Origin: an uncultured Bacillota bacterium
GTDB taxonomy: Bacteria > Bacillota > Clostridia > Lachnospirales > Lachnospiraceae
Length of the DNA stretch: 48,691 nucleotides
Assembly (NCBI GenBank): GCA_958352855.1
Contig: CATWQE010000017.1
Span: forward strand, 1-48,691
Direction of reading: 5' to 3'
The notes below the pieces were generated by a model. That model searched no databases. It was not told the origin of the DNA and saw only the letters and a list, made by a program, of their open reading frames with translations. The number at the start of each line of letters is the position of its first letter. The first letter of the stretch is position 1. This document shows positions 8,807 through 19,200 of the stretch, in pieces. Both the position numbers and the translations under genes were made by a program.

Positions 8807-11800
8807 TTAATCCAACAGTGGAAACAGCCGCCATACCTGCTGCTCCTGTTTCAGATACTCTTCCTCTGCCTGACAAAGCTCCTGTATATTTCCCTGCTCC
8901 TTCATCTGCAGCATGGCATTGAGCATCTGATATTTACTTCTGCCCTGGAAACTGGTTTTCTCCACTTTAAGTACCTGCTTTGGCGTAGTTTCTATGCTGT
9001 TCTCTTTTTCTATCACAAAATAGGTAATCAGTTTTTCTCCGTAAAATAAAACAAATTCTTTGTTATAAATTCCCTGATACCGTTCCTTCAAAGGCTCCAT
9101 CTTCTCCTCTGACAGCACGTTTTCCCGTTCAATCTGATAATGCAGGGTAACTTTTGCATTTGGTCCCGCCTTACACTGCACAAATACCTTATCCTCTAAC
9201 TGGAAAATCTGCTGCAGCTCTCTTGGCATGTCCTGGAAAAAGGCAAATTTCAGGCGTTCCTGTACACATTCTTCCAAAATCTCTCCGGCTCTTTGCATCC
9301 TTTTTTCATTCCACTGTCCATTTTCTGTATATGCTTTCAGAAGCGCCAGTCTGCAAATAATATCACATTCCCAGCCTTTTTCCAGAATCTTCTCCAGGGC
9401 CTCAAAAAGAAATGCTGCTTTTTCTCTTTCTCCTACAAAATAATCATAGGCTTCAAAAGTAAGGTAGGCCAGAATCACCTGTTCCCTTCCTCCCTGTTCC
9501 AGATATTCCTGTAAGACCTTCATCCCCTGTGGATGTGCATATCTGGTAAACATGCTGTAACGCAGAATTCTTTCTTCCAATCCATAGCAATCCACAGCAA
9601 AGCCCATGGCACGCTCCCACAGCCACACCATTTCCTTCACTGGTCCTTCAAAATGCTTTACCAGATAGCGCAAAAGCACTTCATCATAAACTCCCGCCTG
9701 AACAATATAAGACGCCAGAAGAAGCATTTCCTCTTCGTATTCAAATTCCAGCTTCAAAATCATCTGGCTGCATAAACGAAGCAAAATCGGAATATCAATG
9801 TTTTCATATCCATATTCACATACCAGATCATAGGCGCCCAAAAACATATCCTGTTTTACCAAAATGGTAATCAGCAGACGTTTATTTACCTTTGCAAAGC
9901 CTCTGAAATCCATATCGCGAAGGGATTCTCTTAAATTCCGGTTATCCATCTGTGACTCATAATACAGCAAAAGCCGCTTTCTCATTTCCTGTCTGTAGGC
10001 ATCTGTAAACGCATCCTCATCTAAAATTGCCTGGAAATTTTTGCAGTTTTGTTCGTTAATGGGCTGTTCATGTTTCAGCTCTCCACAAATATGCAGCAGC
10101 ATTCCCGGATATTTCCTGCCATCCTGTAACAGTTTTCCGGATATTTCCTCCACATCCAGCAGCGGATGAATATTGTAATCCACAGTTGCCACATAACGTC
10201 TCTGGCGGCTGTCCTCAAACAGAATCGCCGCATCCCTGGTATAAAGAGAAATATAGGCAGTTTTATCAGCGCACAGATAAGCCTGTTCTTTTTTCATGGA
10301 GGCATGACGCACAATCACCCTTCTGATTTTCGGGTCATCACAATAAATCCTCTGGGTAAACAATACCTTCGCCAGAGCGTTTCTTACATTTTCATCCCTG
10401 GAATCCACACAGAACTCCTGGTAAACCACAGCAAAATCCTCATTCATTCTGCCTTCCTTGATTTTCTCACAGGCAAAGGCTTCCATTTTATTCCGGTATG
10501 CCTGATAAGTTTCCGGGTCCAGCTCTTTATTTCGGATAACATTACTGTATACAAAAGCCTTTTTCTTATCACTTAAGGTATTATTATAGCCAAAATACAG
10601 ACGGATAACCTTTGGCAATACTTTCTGATAATTTCTGCTCATGGTTTCAATATAATATTCATACAGACCTGTAATCTTCAGTTCTGACATCACTGCCAGT
10701 TCATACCAGCGGAAATATTCGGGGTTTCTTGGCTCCCCCTTCATAATCAACTGGCAGATTTCCTTCACTGTCTGAGCAGTAGGATATTGCTCATAGGCGC
10801 ATTTCAGAATCTCATAGACCTTCTGTGAAAAGCTTTTCATCTGTCCCGCCAGATCTGCTGCCCGAAAAGCCATTTCTTCTGTAAGAATGTGATATTTCTC
10901 AGCAAACAAAAAGACCTGGACCGTAAAGTCATTCATTTTCCGAAATACCGCTCCGTCCTCTGCTGCCAGACGGCATGCCATGAGATACAAAAAGGGGCTT
11001 CTGCATCCAATCCGGTACTGCTCCTCCAGAAGAAACATTTTCCTGGAAGGGGTTCTTAGCGCCTCAGAGTCTAACTGAAAAATCATATATAATAATAAAC
11101 AACTGTCTACCCTGCGCTGGTGGAGCTGACGCAGTCTGGCTGTCACATGCTCTTTGAGTTGGGTACTTCTTTCTGAACATTCGTTTAAGTATAAAAATGC
11201 ACCCTCCAGTTCCTCTTCCTGAAGCATCCTCTGATTATTTTCCAGAGAATCTAACAGGCGTCTGGCTTCTTCCTTCTGTCCTTTTTGGACATACACATAG
11301 GCTTCAAAAAGCTGACACTCTGTAGCATAATATCCGTTTTCCTTTAGCTCTTCCAAAAGCTCCAGCATATTCTGGCTCCAGGTCTGTACGTCCACACGTC
11401 CCAGCTCCATGTCCAGCATTTCCCTGGCTGCCTGCAGCCGCTTTTTCTTCTCATAAGCAGTAACATTTACCTGAATCCGGTTACTTTTGGACGCCATAAT
11501 TTCATAGGTAATGGTTTCGTAAACTGTTTTAATCTGAATTCTTCCAAAATTTTTCCCTTTGCCAAGACCATCCCGACGGATAATATATTCTAAATCATAA
11601 ACACTTCCAATAAAGTGCCCATCCTGAATAGAGGTTTTCTCCACCTCCAGGAAATCGCCTTCTGTCTGAATCTCTGCTCTTAAAAATCCCCAGCCGCTTC
11701 TGCGTATCCGCAGGGTATCTTTCAAAGAGCTCTGTACCTCATACAATTCCAGAGATTCTTTTTCCAGACTCAGTGTAACCGGCTTTTTCAGCCCTGCTCC

Positions 11801-12346
11801 TATGAGAAACTCTTCCAGATTCTGATAGGGTACCGGAGTCTGCGACAAAGCCTCATAATATGGCAGCAGTTCTTCCCTGCCTTTTAAAAGCTGTACAAAA
11901 GAAGCATCTGTAAATAGCTGATAAGCTTCTCTGAAATCCTCCCTTGCAAGCTCCACAAACTCCTCCAGCGTTCCCACCGTTCCCTGTGAGGTCCTGACTT
12001 CCGGTTTCTTAACAGTAATAGAAAAAGGCACCCTGTATTCTCCTATACTGGTGCTTAGTACAATTTCTCCCTCAATTTTATCCTGACCTTCCAGCCCTGC
12101 AGTGTCCACTCCATAGGGAAGCTTTACCCTATCTCCTGAGAATTTTTCCTTTCCCAGAAGAAATCTTCTGTGGCTGGAATATGCCATTCCTTTGATTCTT
12201 CTATCGTCTCCTGCCCAAAATTCCAGCTCTCCACGAAGCTTTTCTTCCGGCAGGATATCCAGCACGATTTCAGTCGCTGACAGTTCCAGTTTTGGTACTT
12301 CATACTCAAATCGTCCATTTATCAGTTGTTCCATTCGTGTCTTCAA
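8807..12346 (-). CDS. DUF5717-like giant protein (beta-sandwich plus alpha-solenoid)
   Basis: Protein of about 1,179 residues, unknown function. Roughly the first 330 residues are strand-rich and look like two Ig-like sandwiches around a short helical insert. Most of the remainder is helical with repeated short helix pairs, as in TPR or similar solenoids. There is no signal peptide, so it is probably cytoplasmic. Two starts are possible: a TTG at 12346 with AAGGG seven bases upstream (product begins MKTRMEQL), or an ATG four codons later at 12334 with a weak site. I prefer the TTG. It is the first gene of the set with the DUF5716-like and TPR genes; spacing of 9-13 bases throughout argues for one transcript and probably one complex. 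Confidence 0.75.
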   Translation of the reverse strand: MKTRMEQLINGRFEYEVPKLELSATEIVLDILPEEKLRGELEFWAGDDRRIKGMAYSSHRRFLLGKEKFSGDRVKLPYGVDTAGLEGQDKIEGEIVLSTSIGEYRVPFSITVKKPEVRTSQGTVGTLEEFVELAREDFREAYQLFTDASFVQLLKGREELLPYYEALSQTPVPYQNLEEFLIGAGLKKPVTLSLEKESLELYEVQSSLKDTLRIRRSGWGFLRAEIQTEGDFLEVEKTSIQDGHFIGSVYDLEYIIRRDGLGKGKNFGRIQIKTVYETITYEIMASKSNRIQVNVTAYEKKKRLQAAREMLDMELGRVDVQTWSQNMLELLEELKENGYYATECQLFEAYVYVQKGQKEEARRLLDSLENNQRMLQEEELEGAFLYLNECSERSTQLKEHVTARLRQLHQRRVDSCLLLYMIFQLDSEALRTPSRKMFLLEEQYRIGCRSPFLYLMACRLAAEDGAVFRKMNDFTVQVFLFAEKYHILTEEMAFRAADLAGQMKSFSQKVYEILKCAYEQYPTAQTVKEICQLIMKGEPRNPEYFRWYELAVMSELKITGLYEYYIETMSRNYQKVLPKVIRLYFGYNNTLSDKKKAFVYSNVIRNKELDPETYQAYRNKMEAFACEKIKEGRMNEDFAVVYQEFCVDSRDENVRNALAKVLFTQRIYCDDPKIRRVIVRHASMKKEQAYLCADKTAYISLYTRDAAILFEDSRQRRYVATVDYNIHPLLDVEEISGKLLQDGRKYPGMLLHICGELKHEQPINEQNCKNFQAILDEDAFTDAYRQEMRKRLLLYYESQMDNRNLRESLRDMDFRGFAKVNKRLLITILVKQDMFLGAYDLVCEYGYENIDIPILLRLCSQMILKLEFEYEEEMLLLASYIVQAGVYDEVLLRYLVKHFEGPVKEMVWLWERAMGFAVDCYGLEERILRYSMFTRYAHPQGMKVLQEYLEQGGREQVILAYLTFEAYDYFVGEREKAAFLFEALEKILEKGWECDIICRLALLKAYTENGQWNEKRMQRAGEILEECVQERLKFAFFQDMPRELQQIFQLEDKVFVQCKAGPNAKVTLHYQIERENVLSEEKMEPLKERYQGIYNKEFVLFYGEKLITYFVIEKENSIETTPKQVLKVEKTSFQGRSKYQMLNAMLQMKEQGNIQELCQAEEEYLKQEQQVWRLFPLLD

Positions 12347-12385
12347 ATTATCACCCTTACCCTGTCTAGTATATTGAATTCTATA

Positions 12386-12414
12386 TTGAATCCTTGATAA
12401 CAATCTGCTACTAT
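12386..12414 (+). promoter_or_regulatory. Promoter of the CobD/HisC-like gene
   Basis: TTGAAT (12386-12391), a 17-base spacer ending in TGC, and TACTAT (12409-12414) make an extended -10 promoter. The region between the divergent genes (12347-12471) also holds two copies of ATTCAATATA on the minus strand. Confidence 0.5.
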
Positions 12415-12471
12415 GAATTATACACTACAAAGTTGTGCTGTGCAACGTACAATCGAAAGAGAGGCGTACCT

Positions 12472-13572
12472 ATGCTGAAACATAAAGACCATTTCCATGG
12501 CAGTGACCTGGAAAAAATTGAAGAAATCTACCATATTCAAAAAGAGGACATTACCAGTTTTTCTGCAAATGTAAACCCTCTCGGTATCTCTCCCCTGTTA
12601 AGAGATACCCTTTCTAAGCATCTGGATGCTATTACCACTTACCCTGACCGGGAATATGCAAAACTCAGAAAAAGCATCTGCGATTACACAGGCGCTGAGT
12701 TTGATAATATTATTGTGGGAAATGGCTCTACGGAATTGATTTCTCTGTTCATTCAGACCACCCACCCGCAAAAAGCTCTGATTCTTGGACCTACCTATTC
12801 GGAATACGAAAGGGAAATTGCCCTTGAGGGTGGTCAGACACTCTACTATCCCTTAAAAGAAGAGGAAAACTTCCAAATAAACGTAGAGGATTTCTGCAGC
12901 CATCTAAATGACAGCCTGGACCTTCTGGTTCTGTGCAATCCCAACAACCCTACTTCCACTGCCATTTCCAGAAAAGAAATGCGGCGGATTCTGGACAGAG
13001 CCATGCAGTACGGAATTTCGGTTATGGTAGATGAAACTTATGAGGAATTTACAGATGTGGGAAGCAAGATTTCCTCCATTCCACTAACCAACAATTACAA
13101 TAATCTCATTGTTTTGCGGGGAATTTCCAAATTCTTCGCTGCTCCCGGTCTGCGCCTTGGCTATGCGGTTACCGGAAATCCAGATTTGCTGAAATACATC
13201 AATACCAGAAAAAATCCCTGGACCATTAACAGTCTGGCAGAGATTGCAGGATGTATCATGTTTTCAGATAAAGACTATATTGAAAAAACAAGAGCGCTGA
13301 TTACCAGTGAACGAAACCGGTTGTACAATTTACTGAGTACCTGGAAGCATGTAAAAGTATATCCCTCCTGTTCCAATTTCCTGCTGGTGAAAATACTGAG
13401 AGAAGATGTGACTTCTGAAAGTGTATTTGAACATTGCATCCGCAAGGGACTGATGATTCGGGACTGCTCCACATTCCCGTTTCTGGATAACTCCTTTATA
13501 CGTTTCTGCGTGATGAGTCCGGAGAAAAATGATGAATTGATGGAGGCACTGAGGGAATTAGACTTGTTCTAA
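12472..13572 (+). CDS. PLP-dependent class I/II aminotransferase, HisC/CobD-like
   Basis: Fold-type I PLP enzyme of 366 residues. FSANVNPLG near the N-terminus is the substrate-binding segment typical of threonine-phosphate decarboxylase CobD and histidinol-phosphate aminotransferase. CNPNNPTS and MVDETYEEF hold the PLP-binding Asn and Asp, and RGISKFFAAPGLRLGY contains the Schiff-base lysine. CobD decarboxylates threonine phosphate for cobalamin assembly, whereas HisC transaminates in histidine synthesis. No cob or his genes are nearby, so the substrate cannot be decided. The ATG at 12472 has GAGAGG upstream; the longer reading frame (26 more codons) covers the promoter. Confidence 0.85.
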   Translation: MLKHKDHFHGSDLEKIEEIYHIQKEDITSFSANVNPLGISPLLRDTLSKHLDAITTYPDREYAKLRKSICDYTGAEFDNIIVGNGSTELISLFIQTTHPQKALILGPTYSEYEREIALEGGQTLYYPLKEEENFQINVEDFCSHLNDSLDLLVLCNPNNPTSTAISRKEMRRILDRAMQYGISVMVDETYEEFTDVGSKISSIPLTNNYNNLIVLRGISKFFAAPGLRLGYAVTGNPDLLKYINTRKNPWTINSLAEIAGCIMFSDKDYIEKTRALITSERNRLYNLLSTWKHVKVYPSCSNFLLVKILREDVTSESVFEHCIRKGLMIRDCSTFPFLDNSFIRFCVMSPEKNDELMEALRELDLF

Positions 13573-13579
13573 AACTTCC

Positions 13580-13608
13580 TTGATTTTTTCTTCTTTCATG
13601 GATATAAT
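13580..13608 (+). promoter_or_regulatory. Promoter of the DUF234 ATPase gene
   Basis: TTGATT (13580-13585), 17-base spacer, TATAAT (13603-13608). It begins within ten bases of the preceding stop codon, so the ATPase gene is an independent unit. Confidence 0.7.
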
Positions 13609-13615
13609 AATACCT

Positions 13616-13640
13616 AATCACGATTTGGTAAATCACGATT
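13616..13640 (+). repeat. Direct repeat AATCACGATT at the DUF234 gene start site
   Basis: Two exact copies of AATCACGATT (13616-13625 and 13631-13640) are separated by 5 bases, so their centres are 15 bases apart. Each copy is itself nearly palindromic (AATC...GATT). They cover the expected transcription start just after the -10, a position suited to a repressor. Confidence 0.5.
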
Positions 13641-13662
13641 AGATATTTAAGGAGGTAGTGCT

Positions 13663-15120
13663 ATGTTCATTGGAAGAGAACAAGAACTAAAATTTCTGCA
13701 AGATAAATATGATGAGAAAAAAGGTCAAATGATTGTATTATACGGCAGGAGACGTGTTGGGAAAACAGAAACTCTCAGAGAATTTTGCAAACACAAACCG
13801 CATATTTTCTATTCCTGTACGCAAAGTACTGACAGAGTGCAGCTAGCAAAATTTTCAAGGCAAATTCTACGAGAGGATATTCCAGCAAAACAATATATCT
13901 CTGAGTTTACTGATTGGGATAAGGCGTTCCACTCGATCCTAGATTTGCCATACGGAGAAAAGAAAAAACTAATTGTAATCGACGAATTTCCCTATATGTG
14001 CAAAGGAAATCCAAGTATTCCATCTATTCTGCAAAACCTCTGGGATACAGATTTGAAAGACAGTAATGTGATGATTATTCTCTGTGGCAGTGCAATGAGT
14101 TTTATCGAAAAAGAATTGCTTGCAGAAAAAAATCCGCTTTATGGCAGAGCAACAGGCATTTACAAAATGAATGAAATGGGATTTTATGATGCCGCCCGCT
14201 TTTTCCCTAATTACTCAGCCAAAAACAAGATACTTGCTTATGCTGTACTTGGCGGTATTCCACACTATCTCAATCAGTTCAACCCTGACATTGACCTTAA
14301 CGAAAACATCAAACGCAATATTCTTACCAAAGGCTCGGTACTGTATAGCGAAGTAGATTTTTTGCTCCATCAGGAACTCAGAGAAACCCCTATCTATAAC
14401 TCCATTATTGAAGCTGTTGCTCTGGGCAGTACAAAATTGAATGACATTAGCCAGAAATCCCTTGTAGAAAACACTTCAAAAACAAGTGTCTATCTAAAAA
14501 ATCTGATAGAACTTGGCATTATTGAGCGCGAATTTTCTGTTGATACCGGAACGAAAGAAAAGGCAAACACAAATCGTGGAACTTACCGTTTAACCGATAA
14601 TTTTTTCCGGTTTTGGTATGCTTTCGGTTTTGCGAATCTATCACAACTTGAAGATGGAGATGTGGAAGGCGTTTATGAATATCTCGTAGCTCCTGCATTG
14701 CATGAGTTTGCTTCATTATCGTTTGAAGATGTTTGTAAAGAATTTGTGCGTGAGCTACAAAAGAAAAATGCCTTACCATTTCGTTATACCAAAATGGGAC
14801 GTTGGACTGGAAAGACAACCGTTCGTGATAAAAATGCGGAAAATGGCCTGAGAATAGCAGAAACAGAGATTGACTTACTGGGCATCGGGAAGGATGCCAA
14901 CGAATATTTAGTGGGTGAATGTAAATTCAAACACAGCCCCTTCGACTATTCTGAATATCTGAATACCTTAGCAAAATTAACTCCGCAAAAAACAAAAGCA
15001 AAATTCTACTATGCCTTATTTTCCGAATCTGGTTTTGATAAAAAAATCGAAGCAGAAGCCGAACATTCAGATACGCTTTGTCTCTATGACCTCGAAACAA
15101 TTGTAAACTATAAAAAATAG
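13663..15120 (+). CDS. Archaeal-type AAA ATPase with C-terminal DUF234 nuclease-like domain
   Basis: Protein of 485 residues. MFIGREQELKFL at the N-terminus, Walker A GRRRVGKT (residues 28-35) and Walker B LIVIDEFPYM (about 105-114) mark the archaeal ATPase family (PF01637 type). A winged-helix region follows at about 245-310. The C-terminus has TEIDLLGIG and GECKFK (about residues 401-420), the acidic and E-x-K elements of a PD-(D/E)XK nuclease fold seen in DUF234. AAGGAGG precedes the ATG. The family is widespread and mobile between genomes, but its role is unknown; toxin-like or genome-defence roles have been suggested. It has its own promoter and repeats and lies between unrelated housekeeping genes, which fits later insertion. 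Confidence 0.85.
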   Translation: MFIGREQELKFLQDKYDEKKGQMIVLYGRRRVGKTETLREFCKHKPHIFYSCTQSTDRVQLAKFSRQILREDIPAKQYISEFTDWDKAFHSILDLPYGEKKKLIVIDEFPYMCKGNPSIPSILQNLWDTDLKDSNVMIILCGSAMSFIEKELLAEKNPLYGRATGIYKMNEMGFYDAARFFPNYSAKNKILAYAVLGGIPHYLNQFNPDIDLNENIKRNILTKGSVLYSEVDFLLHQELRETPIYNSIIEAVALGSTKLNDISQKSLVENTSKTSVYLKNLIELGIIEREFSVDTGTKEKANTNRGTYRLTDNFFRFWYAFGFANLSQLEDGDVEGVYEYLVAPALHEFASLSFEDVCKEFVRELQKKNALPFRYTKMGRWTGKTTVRDKNAENGLRIAETEIDLLGIGKDANEYLVGECKFKHSPFDYSEYLNTLAKLTPQKTKAKFYYALFSESGFDKKIEAEAEHSDTLCLYDLETIVNYKK

Positions 15121-15170
15121 CATTGCCAACTACAGTAAACTCTTTACAAGGCTTTGCCCTAACAGTAAAA

Positions 15171-15213
15171 AGACTGTCACATGAGGTTTTATCTCCTGCT
15201 CATGTGACAGTCT
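15171..15213 (-). terminator. Bidirectional terminator between the DUF234 gene and purC
   Basis: Perfect 15-bp arms AGACTGTCACATGAG (15171-15185) and CTCATGTGACAGTCT (15199-15213) with a 13-base loop. On the minus strand it is followed by TTTTTAC, ending purC. On the plus strand CCTGTTTTATT follows, so it may also serve the ATPase gene. Confidence 0.85.
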
Positions 15214-15226
15214 CCTGTTTTATTCC

Positions 15227-16096
15227 TTAAAATTTCTCTCCGGAAAGCATTTCATAAGCTTCAATATACTTATCAACTGTTTTTTCCACAACTTCATCTG
15301 GAAGCAGGAAGTCACTGTCCGGATTTGCTTTTAACCAGTCACGCACATACTGCTTGTCAAAGGAAGGCTGTCCCTGTCCTGGTTTATAGCCTTCTAACGG
15401 CCAGAATCTGGAGCTGTCCGGTGTCAGCATTTCATCACCCAGAACAATCTCTCCCTTTTCATTAAGACCAAACTCAAATTTGGTATCTGCAATAATGATA
15501 TTCTTAGTCAGCGCGTATTCTGCACATTTCTTGTACAGGGCAATGGTATAATCACGAAGTTTTTCCGCATACTCCTGTCCTTTTCCCGGATAGAGTTTTT
15601 CCAGAGTTTTCACAGTTTCTTCAAAAGAAACGTTTTCATCGTGGTCTCCCAGTTCTGCCTTGGTAGATGGTGTATAGATAGGTTCAGGCAGCTTATCAGA
15701 TTCCTGTAAGCCTTCCGGTAACTGAATACCGCATACAGTACCATTTTCTTTGTAGCTTGCCCAGCCGCTTCCTGTAATATATCCTCTTACAATACATTCT
15801 ACAGGGAGCATCTCCAGTTTCTTACACAGCATCACATGTCCTTCGTATTCCGGTGTCTGGAAAAATTCCGGCATATCCTTTGTGTCTGTGGAAATCATAT
15901 GGTTCGGCACAATATCCTTTGTGAAATCGAACCAAAATTTAGACATTTTTGTAAGGACAGCGCCCTTGTCTGTGATTTTGTTTTTCAGGATGTAGTCAAA
16001 TGCGGAAATCCTGTCTGTTGCATACATAACAAGTTCTTCTCCAATGTCAAAAATCTGACGTACTTTACCTTCTTTAAATGGTTTGTATTCCTGCAT
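15227..16096 (-). CDS. purC: Phosphoribosylaminoimidazole-succinocarboxamide synthase (SAICAR synthetase)
   Basis: ATP-dependent ligation of aspartate to CAIR, the eighth step of IMP synthesis; the product is then cleaved by PurB, also in this window. The 289-residue protein has GKVRQIF (nucleotide site), MYATDRISAFD, and the family signature around LPVECIVRGYITGSGW with IADTKFEFG further on. The GSGW form and length match the yeast-like longer branch. Its ATG has AGGAAAGG upstream. It lies 129 bases after polC and may have its own extended -10 promoter. Confidence 0.96.
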   Translation of the reverse strand: MQEYKPFKEGKVRQIFDIGEELVMYATDRISAFDYILKNKITDKGAVLTKMSKFWFDFTKDIVPNHMISTDTKDMPEFFQTPEYEGHVMLCKKLEMLPVECIVRGYITGSGWASYKENGTVCGIQLPEGLQESDKLPEPIYTPSTKAELGDHDENVSFEETVKTLEKLYPGKGQEYAEKLRDYTIALYKKCAEYALTKNIIIADTKFEFGLNEKGEIVLGDEMLTPDSSRFWPLEGYKPGQGQPSFDKQYVRDWLKANPDSDFLLPDEVVEKTVDKYIEAYEMLSGEKF

Positions 16097-16157
16097 GGTT
16101 TCACCTTTCCTCTTCTTTTTTTACTTTTCCGCCTCATGTATGTGGTGGAATGCTTTT

Positions 16158-16166
16158 ATTGTAACA
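16158..16166 (-). promoter_or_regulatory. Extended -10 promoter of purC
   Basis: On the minus strand TGTTACAAT is an extended -10 (TG, one base, TACAAT; hexamer 16158-16163) about 60 bases before the purC start. No good -35 is visible. Confidence 0.4.
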
Positions 16167-16225
16167 AATTTCCGGAAAAAGGGAATAGTATTATGAAAAA
16201 AAATACAAAAAATCTTGTAATTCCC

Positions 16226-19200
16226 TTATTGAAAATCAAATAAGGACATCTGATTGGATTTCGGCAGCTTTCCAAAGAGTCCCAAATCATTCATCAAATC
16301 AATGGTAGAAGACGTTACCTTTGTCCTGTTGCGGAAATCGTCCAGGGAAAGGAACGGGCCTTCCTCTGCTGCCGCTACTACGGCGTCCGCCGCCCTGTCT
16401 CCCAGACCTTCTATGGTATCCAGAGCCGGCATAAGCTTTCCCTCCACAATCTGGAAGGTATGGGCATTTGCCTTGTAAATATCAATAGGCACAAAATCAA
16501 AGCCTCTTGCATACATTTCCTGAACAATCTTCATATCCTTATACGTATCCTGTTCTTTTTTGCTCAAAGTATCTTTCCGCTTCTCATAATCATCCATAAA
16601 ATACTCCAGCTTTTCCTTGCCCTGACACATAAGTTCATAGGAAAATGCTGTGGCGCGGATACTGAAATAAGACGCATAATAAGCCAGGGGATGAAAAATT
16701 TTGCAATAGGCAATCCTCCATCCCATCATAACATAAGCCGCTGCGTGAGCTTTGGGGAACATGTACTTAATCTTCTTACAGGAGCCAATATACCAGTCCG
16801 GCACATCATGCTTTTTCATTTCCTCTTCCCATTCCGGCTTCAGCCCTTTTCCCTTACGGACACTCTCCATGATGGTAAATGCCTGTCCATGCTCCAGACC
16901 TTTGTTAATGAGATAAATCATAATATCATCTCGCGTACAGATACAGGTGGTAATGGTTGCGGTTCCTGATTTAATCAAATCCTGGGCATTGCCAAGCCAT
17001 ACATCCGTTCCATGAGACAGACCGGAAATACGCACCAGGTCTGAAAAGGAGGTTGGGTTGGCGTCAATTAACATCTGCATGGCAAAATCGGTTCCAAACT
17101 CAGGAATTCCAAGGCATCCAAGAGGACAGCCACGAATATCATCCGGGGTCAGTCCCAGGGCTTCTGTGCTTTTAAAAAGGGACATAACCTCCTTGGAATC
17201 CAGTGGGATTTCTCTGGCGTTGATACCGGTTAAGTCCTCCAGCATACGAATCATGGTAGGATCATCATGCCCCAGAATATCCAGCTTTAACAAGTTGGAA
17301 TCAATGGAATGGTAATCAAAATGAGTGGTAATGATGTCACTGTTCATGTCATTTGCCGGATGCTGCACAGGAGTAAATTCCTCAATATCCCACCCAATAG
17401 GCAGTACAATAATGCCTCCCGGATGCTGTCCGGTGGTTCTTCGCACACCGGTACATCCCTGGACAATACGGTTAATCTCACAGTTTCTCTTTCTCTGGCC
17501 CCGCTCTTCGTAATAATTTTTCACATAACCAAAGGCTGTTTTTTCCGCCAGGGTTCCAATAGTTCCGGCCTTAAAGGTCTGCCCTGCGCCAAAAATAACC
17601 TCAACATATCGATGTGCTTTTCCCTGATAATCCCCGGAAAAGTTCAGGTCAATATCCGGCTCCTTATCCCCTTTAAAGCCCAGGAAGGTTTCAAAAGGAA
17701 TGTCAAATCCTTCTTTAATCAAAGGCTCTCCACACACCGGACAGTTCTTATCGGGCATATCACACCCTGCCCGCCCGGAGTATTCCCGCACCTCAGGGGA
17801 ATCAAAATCTGCATAGTGACATTTGGCGCAATAATAATGAGGACTTAGAGGATTTACCTCGGTAATTCCAGACATCGTAGCTGCAAAAGAGGAACCAACA
17901 GAACCTCTGGAGCCTACCAGATAACCGTCACTGTTACTCTTCCACACCAGCTTCTGGGCAATCATATACATAACCGCATAACCGTTGGAAATAATGGAGT
18001 TCAGTTCTCTTTCCAGGCGCTCTTCTACCATTTTCGGCAGTTCTTCCCCATAGATTTCATGGGCCTTGTTGTAGCAGATCTCTCTTAGCATGGCGTCAGA
18101 ATTTTCAATAACAGGAGGACATTTTCCCTTGTGAATGGGGGAGATTTTTTCCACCATATCAGCAATTTTATTGGGATTTTCAATCACAATTTCCTCTGCT
18201 TTTTCTCTTCCAAGATAAGAAAATTCCTCCAGCATCTCCTCTGTGGTACGAAGGTATAAAGGCGCCTGGTCGTCTGCATCATCAAAGCCTTTTCCAGCCA
18301 TAATAATTCTGCGGTAAACCTCATCCTCCGGGTCTAAAAAATGCACATCGCAGGTAGCTACCACAGGCTTATTAAAGGCTTCTCCAAGCTTCACAATCTT
18401 TCGGTTGATTTCCTTTAAATCCTCCTCTGAATTCACATCCGAACGGTCTTCGTTTCGTATCATAAAGGCATTGTTTCCCAAAGGCTGAATCTCCAGATAA
18501 TCGTAAAAATTCACCAGTCTGGCGATTTCTGCCTCTGGTCTTCCGTTTAAAACAGCCTGATACAATTCCCCTGCCTCACAGGCAGAACCAATCATAAGTC
18601 CCTCCTGATATTTCAGATACAGGCTTTTGGGAACCCGGGGTCTCCTGTGATAATAAACCAGATGGGAATCGGAAATCAAATGGTACAGATTTACCCTTCC
18701 CACATCATTTTTTGCCAGAATAATGGCATGATAGGTAGGCATTTTCTGTACAGAGGAAACCGATACCGCCCCTTTTTCATTAAGCTCATCCAGATTGGTA
18801 ATATCCCTCTCCCTGCACATGGGAATAAATTTCTCAAAAATCTCTGCAGTACAGGCCGCATCGTCTACTGCCCGGTGGTGGTGTTCCAGGGAAACTCCCA
18901 CTGCCTTTGCCACCGTATCCAGCTTAAAACGATTCAACTGGGGAAGGAGGAATCTCGCCATTCCTACGGTATCTACGCTGGTATCTTCCCTTTCAATTCC
19001 CAAATCCTCATAATTTTTCTGAATAAAACTCATATCAAATTCTGCATTGTGAGCCACCATGACGCAGCCTCTGCAGAATTCTTCAAATTTAGGCAAAATC
19101 ACGTCAATGGTTGGAGCGTCTTTTACCATGTTGTCATTGATACTGGTCAACTGTTCAATGCGGAAAGGAATGGGAATCTGAGGATTTACAAACTCTGAAA

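Noticed and set aside
17309..17848. Open frame of 179 codons opposite polC
   Set aside because: It lies wholly antisense to conserved polC coding sequence, lacks a ribosome binding site and has no recognisable domain. The same applies to many other open frames opposite real genes.
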